Shown: piece by piece, positions 15,923 to 22,968 of the stretch
Layout of the letters: the number at the start of each line of letters is the position of its first letter
Position numbering within the stretch: position 1 is the first letter of the stretch
Origin: JBBQRS01 sp038214535
GTDB lineage: Bacteria > Chloroflexota > Anaerolineae > CG2-30-64-16
Direction: 5' to 3'
Assembly: GCA_038214535.1 (NCBI GenBank)
Contig: JBBQRS010000066.1
Span: 1-26,731 of the forward strand
Length of the DNA: 26,731 bases
Position numbers and translations under genes: made by a program
Notes under the pieces: model-generated
The model's input: only the letters and a program-made list of their open reading frames with translations
Databases searched by the model: none
Told to the model about the DNA's origin: nothing

Positions 15923-16600
15923 ATGGCTGAAAACTACATTTGCTACGAACGTTTCTTTGGGCCCGCTGAGGAAGCCGCCGGTAAGAACTTCTGGCCCGCG
16001 GGCAGCACCTTGAACGTCTCTTTTCTGGATGGCGAGCCGCTGGTGAAGGCCAAGGTGCGCTATTACACCCGCAAATGGATGCGCATTGCGAACATCAAGT
16101 TTCGCTTCCTGTCGGCTGTGGATCCCACGGCCCACATTCGCATCTCGTTCCTTCAGAACGGTTCCTGGTCGGCGCTGGGTACCGACGCGTTGAACACCGC
16201 GTGGTTCCCCGAGGGTGAGCCGACGATGAACTATGGTTGGCTGAAAGCGGACACGGCGTCCGAAGAATATTCGCGCGTCGTGTTACACGAATTCGGCCAC
16301 TCTTTGGGGCTGGTTCACGAGCACCAGACCCCCGCCGGCGGCATCCACTGGAATCGCGACGCGGTCATCCGTGACCTCTCCGGCCCGCCCAACAACTGGG
16401 ATGTGCCGACGATCGAGCACAACGTCCTGAATCGTTACAGCGAACCGGAGATCACGCAGTACACCCAATTCGATCCGCAATCCATCATGCTCTATGCGTT
16501 CCCTAGTAGCTGGACGACCGATAACATGACCTTCCCGTCGAACAGCGTGCTGTCTGATACTGACAAGACGTTCATCGCCCAGCGGTATCCCGCGGCGTAG
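15923..16600 (+). CDS. Metzincin zinc metalloprotease (astacin/matrixin-like), no signal peptide
   Basis: A 225-residue zinc endopeptidase. The metzincin motif HEFGHSLGLVH is at 122-132, with zinc ligands H122, H126 and H132, general base E123, and the astacin-like E133. The Met-turn is S-I-M-L-Y at 187-191, about 55 residues on, as the family requires. The N-terminus (MAENYICYERFFGP) has no signal peptide or membrane segment and there is no propeptide, so an intracellular protein is likely, unlike most astacins. The ATG is preceded by GGAG at about 8 nt. It has its own strong promoter and lies 104 bp upstream of the EAD1-serine protease gene on the same strand, so it could be a further effector or a substrate of that system. 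The link is by position only. Confidence 0.85.
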   Translation: MAENYICYERFFGPAEEAAGKNFWPAGSTLNVSFLDGEPLVKAKVRYYTRKWMRIANIKFRFLSAVDPTAHIRISFLQNGSWSALGTDALNTAWFPEGEPTMNYGWLKADTASEEYSRVVLHEFGHSLGLVHEHQTPAGGIHWNRDAVIRDLSGPPNNWDVPTIEHNVLNRYSEPEITQYTQFDPQSIMLYAFPSSWTTDNMTFPSNSVLSDTDKTFIAQRYPAA

Positions 16601-16634
16601 CTTCCCTCCGAGACGTCGTGTTTGGCGCCATGTG

Positions 16635-16665
16635 CCTGCACTCTTATCGTTCGTGAGAGTGCAGG
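16635..16665 (+). terminator. Hairpin between the metalloprotease and serine protease genes
   Basis: Perfect 10-bp arms CCTGCACTCT (16635-16644) and AGAGTGCAGG (16656-16665) with an 11-nt loop, 35 nt after the metalloprotease stop. A T6 run lies 11 nt further on, too distant for a classical terminator. GGCTTCAG immediately after it recalls the palindromic repeat family, so it may be a degenerate repeat. Confidence 0.4.
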
Positions 16666-16672
16666 CTTCAGA

Positions 16673-16678
16673 TATAAT
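16673..16678 (+). promoter_or_regulatory. Possible -10 element for the EAD gene cluster
   Basis: A perfect TATAAT, 26 nt upstream of the GTG start at 16705. The matching -35 position holds only TTCGTG, which is weak and overlaps the preceding hairpin, so activity is uncertain. Confidence 0.35.
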
Positions 16679-16704
16679 TTTTTGATGTCCAGCGGAGGTC
16701 AACC

Positions 16705-17856
16705 GTGCCGCGTCTCAGCCCCGACCAGAAAAAGCTTTCCGGTTCGAACATCAGGCAATTTCGTGATGCCCTGTTCGCGGCCTATCCGAGCCGTGAAGCC
16801 CTGTCTGCCATGCTTCAGTTCGGCCTGGACGAGCCGTTGGCGCGTATCAGCATTGCAGATGACATGTTCACCATCGTCCGCGCCGTCATCAACACCGCTG
16901 AAGCCGAAGGCTGGTCGTTGGAACTGCTGGTCGCGGCCCGCGCCTTTAACCCTAACAACCCGGAGCTTGTCCGATTCGCGGAGCAATTCGGCCTCAGCCC
17001 CGCGGTGTTCGAACAGACCGGCGACGGGCCGGCTGCGCAACAACCGATCACGGTGTTGCAGCAAGAGAAATACATCGTCGCATCCAACGGCCTCAAGGAT
17101 GTTGTGAAGTGGCGTGAGACGCTGGGCACGCTGGAAGGCCAGGTCTGCCGGGTCGAGATTCCCAAGGGGACGGAGTCCGATTACGGCACCGGTTTCCTGC
17201 TCGGCCCGGACGTGCTGATCACCAACCACCATGTCATGCGTTTGGTCAAGGCGGGCCTCGTCCAGCCGGAAGACGTGATCCTGCGGTTCGATTATAAGCG
17301 GCGCAGCGACGGGCTGACAGTTGACGAGGGCACGGTCTATCGGCTGGCCGAAGACTGGCTGATTGACGAAAGCCCCATCGGGCCGAACGATTTCAAGGGT
17401 GAGGAGCCTTTGCCGGACCAACTCGATTATGCGCTGGTGCGGGTGGAAGGCGAGCCGGGCCACGATCCGGTGGGCGGGCCTGCCATGCTCGACAAGAACC
17501 CCGACGCCGCGCCGCGTGGGTGGATCAAGCTGCCCACCGTCGCGCCCGAACTGCCGCCCGATTCCTCGCTCTTCATCCTGCAGCACCCGAAGGGCGACCC
17601 GCTCAAGCTGGCGATTGACACCCACGCCATCATCGGAGAACTGTTCGAGGGCCGCCGGGTGCGCTATCGCACGAACACCGACGCCGGGTCCTCCGGGTCT
17701 CCCTGTTTCGACGCCAACTGGAATCTGGTCGCGCTGCATCACATGGGCGACCCCGCGTTTGGGACGCCGATGTTCAACCAGGGCGTCCCATTCCCTGCGA
17801 TCGTGCAGTTGTTGAAGGATCGGGGCAAGGACGGAGAAATAGCCGATGGCGAATAG
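16705..17856 (+). CDS. EAD1-trypsin-like serine protease (predicted effector)
   Basis: A 383-residue protein with two parts. Residues about 9-100 form an alpha-helical EAD1-like domain (LSGSNIRQFRDALFAAY..., then EGWSLELLVAARA). Residues about 145-375 are a trypsin-fold protease with GTGFLLGPDVLITNHHV, giving H176, D241 in LDYALVRV, and S330 in GSSGSP: a complete triad. No signal peptide or helix points to export. In the EAD conflict systems, such proteases act as effectors recruited to an NTPase through EAD-EAD contacts. The start is GTG with an ideal AGCGGAGGTC five bases upstream; an upstream ATG in another frame is a shadow. The last few codons lie in a short tandem repeat, so the C-terminus may vary between relatives. 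The next gene begins 68 bp downstream. Confidence 0.88.
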   Translation: MPRLSPDQKKLSGSNIRQFRDALFAAYPSREALSAMLQFGLDEPLARISIADDMFTIVRAVINTAEAEGWSLELLVAARAFNPNNPELVRFAEQFGLSPAVFEQTGDGPAAQQPITVLQQEKYIVASNGLKDVVKWRETLGTLEGQVCRVEIPKGTESDYGTGFLLGPDVLITNHHVMRLVKAGLVQPEDVILRFDYKRRSDGLTVDEGTVYRLAEDWLIDESPIGPNDFKGEEPLPDQLDYALVRVEGEPGHDPVGGPAMLDKNPDAAPRGWIKLPTVAPELPPDSSLFILQHPKGDPLKLAIDTHAIIGELFEGRRVRYRTNTDAGSSGSPCFDANWNLVALHHMGDPAFGTPMFNQGVPFPAIVQLLKDRGKDGEIADGE

Positions 17857-17916
17857 CCGATAGCTGATGGCGGATGGCCGATAACGGATGGGTTAGGCGA
17901 ATAGCGAAGGATGAGG
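17838..17916 (+). repeat. Short degenerate tandem repeat (GCCGATRGC-type units)
   Basis: Units such as ATAGCCGATGGCGA, ATAGCCGATAGC, TGATGGCGGATGGCCGATA and GCGAATAGCGAAGG follow one another from the last codons of the serine protease to the start region of the ATPase gene. The repeat supplies the protease stop codon and the spacer between the genes. Confidence 0.6.
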
Positions 17917-17924
17917 CTGCATTT

Positions 17925-19007
17925 ATGGGGTTGACGGAAGACCAGCGTACCCGGCTGTTGGCGGCGCTGAACGATGTCTTTACGACGACGGACGCCGTCG
18001 AAGACCTGGCGCAGGGGGCGGCGAACCGCACCCTCGCGCAGGTTTCGCTTGCCGCGAATCTGCCTGCCATCCTCAGTGCGATGGTCGGCCAGGCGCGGGA
18101 TGAGGGTTGGCTGGGTCGCCTGCTCGAAGAAGCGGTCGCGCTGCGTCCCGCAGCAGCAGACCTGGCGCAACTCCGCGCCGAACTAAACGAAGCCGTCGTC
18201 GCCGAGCGGATGGATCATTTCGCCGCGTGTCGCCTCCTGGGCCATAACTACATGGTGGATCGCGGGCCACTGCGGGCCAAATTGCAGCACCTCGCCGCCT
18301 CGGAAGAGGGGATCCATATCCTGAGGGTGGAGGGACCTGTTAAGAGCGGCAAGAGCCACACGTTTCAGTTGATCCGGTATCTTTCCGAACGGATGGGCGG
18401 TTTCAAGCTGGTCTTCGTGGATCTTGCCGAGCTTTCCAGCGCGGTCGGGCGCGATCTGCTGCCGGAAGACCTGGGCGAAGAAATCGTCCTGCAAATGAAC
18501 CTGAGCGGCGTGATGCCGGAACGCCAGAACGAACAAGATTCGCGCTGGGCGCGGCGTTTCGTGGCGTGGCTCACCGGCGAGTTGCAAGAACGCGCCGAAG
18601 TCTACTGGATTGTGCTTGACAGCTTCACCAACACCCTCGTGCCTGGCGGCGTCTATGAACTGGTCCAACGTCTGGCCGAGCAGATTGAGACGAACCTGAG
18701 CCAGGTGCGCCTGATCTTGCTCGACTATGACCGCGACCTGCCGGATCGCGTCCTGGGCGGCCTCGAAGAAGACGACCTCGCCGCCGTGGGTCACATCGGC
18801 CAGGATGAACTGTTGCGCTTCTACACCCAGATGTACCAGGAACGCAAGCTGCGCCGCGGAGTGGATTTCGAGGTGCTGGACGTTGCCGGCTCGATCAGCA
18901 CGGTGATGCAAAAAGTGGCGTTCGACCGGGATGATTATCTCCTGCAACTCGGCAAGGCGATCATCGAGGAAGGCCGGCGCATCTGGAGCCTGGGAGGCGG
19001 GGCATGA
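17925..19007 (+). CDS. EAD1-P-loop ATPase
   Basis: A 360-residue protein. Residues about 3-90 resemble EAD1 (LTEDQRTRLLAALNDVF, then EGWLGRLLEEAVALRP) and align with the EAD1 domains of both neighbours. A P-loop NTPase domain follows, with Walker A GPVKSGKS at 137-144 and Walker B VYWIVLDSF (D232). GHNYMVDRGPLRAKL just before Walker A recalls the start of STAND/AAA-like modules. The protein has no obvious effector or repeat region of its own. The start at 17925 is preferred (GAGG at 8 nt) over an upstream ATG at 17874 that lies in the tandem repeat. Its stop overlaps the next gene's start by four bases (ATGA), so the two are translationally coupled. I infer a partner that connects the protease and the large STAND protein. 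Confidence 0.8.
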   Translation: MGLTEDQRTRLLAALNDVFTTTDAVEDLAQGAANRTLAQVSLAANLPAILSAMVGQARDEGWLGRLLEEAVALRPAAADLAQLRAELNEAVVAERMDHFAACRLLGHNYMVDRGPLRAKLQHLAASEEGIHILRVEGPVKSGKSHTFQLIRYLSERMGGFKLVFVDLAELSSAVGRDLLPEDLGEEIVLQMNLSGVMPERQNEQDSRWARRFVAWLTGELQERAEVYWIVLDSFTNTLVPGGVYELVQRLAEQIETNLSQVRLILLDYDRDLPDRVLGGLEEDDLAAVGHIGQDELLRFYTQMYQERKLRRGVDFEVLDVAGSISTVMQKVAFDRDDYLLQLGKAIIEEGRRIWSLGGGA

Positions 19008-22000
19008 CCGATCTGTCGCCGGCAGAGATTCAGGCCCAGGCCGCCGAACTGCTCAAGACGCTCGACACCAGTTATCGCCCCGACCAGGCCGTGGCGTTGC
19101 GTTACAATCGTTTCCACCGGGCCGCCGCCGTCCTGGTCTCCTTCGACCCCTTGACCCTGCAACCCGCGCCCGGCCCCGGCCCGGCAGATGCGACCGAACG
19201 GCGCGCCCTGGTGCAAGACAGCGCGCGCATGAAACCCGCGATCAAGACGCAAACTGACCTTGCTGACGCTGTGACCGGTGGTACGCGTTACGTGCTCAAG
19301 CCGGAAATTCGGCGCGCGGTGCTGGAAGAGATGGCGACCCGCGAGGCCATGCTCGCGGCGCTGGACGCAAACCCGCAACGCGAAACTGCTCCGGCACAGC
19401 GCATGCTGGATGCCTACATTCAGGGCGATGCGTCGCCGCTCGCCGGGCAGGACGTCACACAACTCACCGGCGCGTTTCAGGCGACGCAATGGCTGGGCGG
19501 CATCCTGCCCGATATTCCGGCGAGCGAGGCCGTGCAGCGCCGCTGGGATTATCTGGATCTCGTGCGGCCCTTCGACTATCTCGCCGGAGGCAAGTTTCGC
19601 GGGCGCGAGCAGGAACTCGACGCGTTGCGTGATTATGTGCTGGGCAGGCCGCCCGACGGCGCGTTGCAGCCGCCGCTCGTCATCTATGGGCCGGGCGGCG
19701 TGGGCAAGTCGGCGCTGGGCGCGAAATTCGTGCAGGATAACGCGATCAAACCCGAAGACGAACGCTTTCCCTGGGCCTATCTCGATTTCGACCGCACGAT
19801 CCTTGATCCCGAAGAGCCGCTGACCATTGTCATTGAGGCGGTGCGGCAACTGGCGGTGCAATATCCTGAGCGGGCAGAGTATATCCGCAAGTTTCAGGAC
19901 TCCCTGCGCGGCCTGCTGGAAACCGGCGCGCGCCGTGCGCAGGAGATGAATCGCCCCGCGACGAAGCAGGCCTTCATCGGCAAGGCGCTCGAAGTGGAAA
20001 CCTGGAACCGCTACCTGCCCGATTTTGCCAGCCTGCTCTACTCCCTGGGTGGCGACCGCCCGTTCATGCTGGCGCTCGACACCTTCGAGGAAGTGCAGTA
20101 TCGCAGCCGTCGCGTGGTGCAGCGCCTGTTCGATTTCCTGCGCGCCTTGCAGGAGAAGGCCCCCCAGGCGCGACCCGTGTTGGCCGGGCGCAACCCGGTT
20201 AACATCGAAGGCTATTCAGTCACTAATCTGGAGTTGAAAGACTTCGCGCCGAAGGCCGCGCGCGCGCTGCTCGAAGGGGAGGGCGTGCCGCCGGACGTTG
20301 CGGAGGAGATCGTCGCGCAGACGGGCGGCAGCCCGCTCAGCCTGATGCTGGCGCTGGAATTGTGGCGGCGGGCGGCAGGTGACGTGGCGAACGCCGTGCC
20401 GTTGGAGTTTCGCTTGCAGGAAGGGCTGGTGCAGGGTCAACTCTTCACGCGCATCCTCGGGCACATCCATGATGACGACGTGCGCGCGCTGGCCTATCCT
20501 GGCCTGGTGCTGCGCCGGGTCACACCCGACCTGATTCGCAACGTGCTGGCGCGTTATTGTGACGTCAAGGTGCGCGATGACGCGCAGGCGCGCCGCCTGT
20601 TCGACCTCCTGGCGCGGGAAGAGGCGTTGGTCACGGTTGACGGAGATGTGCTGCGCCATCGCAGCGACGTGCGCCGCATCATGCTCAACCTGTTGCGGCA
20701 TCAGAGCGAAGAGCAAGCGGCGCGGGTGCGCCGCATCGAGAAGGCTGCCGTGCGCTATTACAGCACGCGCGAGAGCGCCGAGGAGCGGGCCGAGGAGATC
20801 TATCACCGGTTGTCGCTCGGCCAGTCGGCGGCAACGCTCTCGAAGCGCTGGGCCGATGCGGAAGGACGGGGCTGGGCCGATCAGATGCGCCGGTTCCTCT
20901 TCAGCGCGCGCGAAGAGCTCGGCCCCGAGCAACGCGCCTGGCTGGCGACCCGGCTGGGCTTCGAACTGACGCCGGAGGAGGAATCACTGGCCGATCAGGC
21001 GAGCTGGGAACAGGATATCGAGCGCAAGGCGCGCGGTTATCTGGAATACAAGCAGCCCGCACAGGCATTGGAGATCATGCTGGCGCGGCCTCGCTGGCTC
21101 CAGGGCAGCCCACTTTATCTGCTCGCGGCCCAGGCCTGGATGGCGCAGAGCCGTTGGGATGAAGCCGCCAGGGCCGCACGCCGCGGTTTCGATTCGGCCG
21201 CCGATCAGCGCGATCGTCCGATGGCCATGCAACTGGGCCTGCTGGGCGCGGCCGCCGAAATGCGGCTGGGCAATGAGGCTGCGGCCAACGCCTGGCTCGA
21301 TGAGGTCGCGGCTCTGGCCGAGGAACGCGACGACATGCGCCGGCTCGAAGTGGATTTGTATCGGCGCGCGGTGGCCCTGAGTTCCGCGGCGAACTCTGTC
21401 GCGGTGGACGCGGCTGAGGCGTCGCTTCAAGCGCGGTTCGACGCCATGCCGGAAGACGCACCCGCGCGTGATCCTGCGGTGTTGGCGTGGCTGGCGGGTG
21501 AACTGGGGCCGACCCGGCCCGCAACCCTTGCGAAGGCGCTGCGTATGATCGGGTTCGAACTCGCAGACGACGCGACCCTCCACCGGATCGTGATCGCCCT
21601 GGCTGAATGGGATGTCGCCGTCTCGCAAGGGGCGGGTGAGCCGCCGGGCGAACTCTTGCGCCGGCTCGGCAGTCAGCCCGATCCTTCATCCACTCCCAGC
21701 CAGATGTGGCGATCTTATCTCTATAACGGTAAACCGGATAGCCTCGGTCGTGACCTGGCCGCATTGCTCGCAAACCCACCGGACGCGCCGGCGTCTGTGT
21801 TGGCCGCGCTGGCCGACGGATTGTTGCTGCGGGCCGGTGAGCGGGTGTTGTCGCCTGGCCCTGCACCGGTGAAAACAAGCGCGTCGCCTCCTATCTCTGA
21901 AGCTCTGTCGTACGCCGTTCCACCGGGCAAATCCTCGACGCGCCTGAGTGGGCCGCAAGTGAAGACCCTCAACAACGCCCTGCAAGATGCTTTCGCCTTG

Positions 22001-22963
22001 CCGGAATTCGACGAAATGCTCAAGTCCAGGCTCGACCGTAACCTCGTCGTCCTCGCAAACGTCGGCGGGTCTTTCTCCGATGTCGTATTTCAGACGATTA
22101 ACTCCGCAGAGCGCGAGGGGTGGACGCTCGAGCTGGTTCAGGCGGCGCGCGAAGCGCGTCCGGGCAATGCCGCGCTGGCAGGCGTTGCATCTGATTTGGG
22201 CATTGGCTCGCAGGTAGCCGACGATCAGGGGCTTGAAACGTTTATCACGCAGCACAGCACACTGGATGTCGCCGAGTGGCGCAGCAGAGAGGGTCGGCTG
22301 GAAGGTCAGGTGTGCCGGATAGAGATCAACGGCCGCGCGGCCGGCACAGGTTTTCTGGTCGGCCCTGAGGCTGTTCTGACGACAGTGGACGTGATCGCGC
22401 CCCTGCTTTCGGGGCAGGCGTCTCCCGGCGATGTCGGCCTGCGGTTCGACTACAAGGCGACGCCGGACGGCAGAGTCCTGAACGAAGGGCGCATCTTTGG
22501 CCTGGCGGATCCATGGCTGCTCGATTCAAGCGCGCCTTCCGAACTCAGTTATGCCTTGCTGCTGGCCGCGGATCGCCCCGGCTATTCCCCCATCGGCAGT
22601 GGCCGCGCGGAAAGCTATGCCGAACTGCGCTATTGGGTGCGCGTGGCCGAGCCTGCGCCGCCACTCGAACCCGGCGCGGCGTTGGTTGTGCTGTCTTATT
22701 TCCCCGACGCGCCGCTCCAACTTTCGTTTCAGGGCGAAGCGGTGATCGCGCAGGAAGCATCCAACGGACGGCTGACGTATCGGCGTTTGGTAGGCCCCAG
22801 CGCTGCCGGCGCGCCCGGCTTCGACGCGGACCTCAACCCGGTTCTCCTGCATCTGGGGTGCGATGCGGACGGCTGTGATGGCGTATCTATCGTTCGTGTG
22901 GTCGAGCAGTTGCGCGCCAACGGGCAAGGTCATTGGCTTGGCGAACAGGCCGCCGCCCTCTAG
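19004..22963 (+). CDS. STAND NTPase with C-terminal EAD1 and catalytically dead trypsin-like domain
   Basis: A 1319-residue protein. Residues 1-190 are unrecognised. A STAND-type NTPase follows: FRGREQELDALRDYV, Walker A GPGGVGKS at 229-236, Walker B ending at D359 (LALDTFEE) and the GGSPL (GxP) motif at 441-445. A winged-helix-like region and helical, TPR-like repeats (about 670-950) make up the sensor part. Residues about 981-1067 are EAD1, and 1096-1310 a trypsin-like domain homologous to the upstream protease, including the linker (LEGQVCRIEI vs LEGQVCRVEI). All catalytic positions are changed: His to V1130, Asp to S1182, Ser to A1268. STAND proteins oligomerise on ligand binding. The likely role is to sense an invader or stress signal and control the protease. 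It ends 5 bp before a convergent gene. Confidence 0.87.
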   Translation: MTDLSPAEIQAQAAELLKTLDTSYRPDQAVALRYNRFHRAAAVLVSFDPLTLQPAPGPGPADATERRALVQDSARMKPAIKTQTDLADAVTGGTRYVLKPEIRRAVLEEMATREAMLAALDANPQRETAPAQRMLDAYIQGDASPLAGQDVTQLTGAFQATQWLGGILPDIPASEAVQRRWDYLDLVRPFDYLAGGKFRGREQELDALRDYVLGRPPDGALQPPLVIYGPGGVGKSALGAKFVQDNAIKPEDERFPWAYLDFDRTILDPEEPLTIVIEAVRQLAVQYPERAEYIRKFQDSLRGLLETGARRAQEMNRPATKQAFIGKALEVETWNRYLPDFASLLYSLGGDRPFMLALDTFEEVQYRSRRVVQRLFDFLRALQEKAPQARPVLAGRNPVNIEGYSVTNLELKDFAPKAARALLEGEGVPPDVAEEIVAQTGGSPLSLMLALELWRRAAGDVANAVPLEFRLQEGLVQGQLFTRILGHIHDDDVRALAYPGLVLRRVTPDLIRNVLARYCDVKVRDDAQARRLFDLLAREEALVTVDGDVLRHRSDVRRIMLNLLRHQSEEQAARVRRIEKAAVRYYSTRESAEERAEEIYHRLSLGQSAATLSKRWADAEGRGWADQMRRFLFSAREELGPEQRAWLATRLGFELTPEEESLADQASWEQDIERKARGYLEYKQPAQALEIMLARPRWLQGSPLYLLAAQAWMAQSRWDEAARAARRGFDSAADQRDRPMAMQLGLLGAAAEMRLGNEAAANAWLDEVAALAEERDDMRRLEVDLYRRAVALSSAANSVAVDAAEASLQARFDAMPEDAPARDPAVLAWLAGELGPTRPATLAKALRMIGFELADDATLHRIVIALAEWDVAVSQGAGEPPGELLRRLGSQPDPSSTPSQMWRSYLYNGKPDSLGRDLAALLANPPDAPASVLAALADGLLLRAGERVLSPGPAPVKTSASPPISEALSYAVPPGKSSTRLSGPQVKTLNNALQDAFALPEFDEMLKSRLDRNLVVLANVGGSFSDVVFQTINSAEREGWTLELVQAAREARPGNAALAGVASDLGIGSQVADDQGLETFITQHSTLDVAEWRSREGRLEGQVCRIEINGRAAGTGFLVGPEAVLTTVDVIAPLLSGQASPGDVGLRFDYKATPDGRVLNEGRIFGLADPWLLDSSAPSELSYALLLAADRPGYSPIGSGRAESYAELRYWVRVAEPAPPLEPGAALVVLSYFPDAPLQLSFQGEAVIAQEASNGRLTYRRLVGPSAAGAPGFDADLNPVLLHLGCDADGCDGVSIVRVVEQLRANGQGHWLGEQAAAL

Positions 22964-22968
22964 CGCCC

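Noticed and set aside
17874..17924. Upstream ATG start for the EAD1-ATPase
   Set aside because: The added 17 residues come from the tandem repeat, and the ATG at 17925 has a better-placed Shine-Dalgarno sequence.
20216..21878. Long minus-strand frames opposite the STAND gene
   Set aside because: High GC content gives open antisense frames; they are Arg/Ala/His-rich with no recognisable motif.
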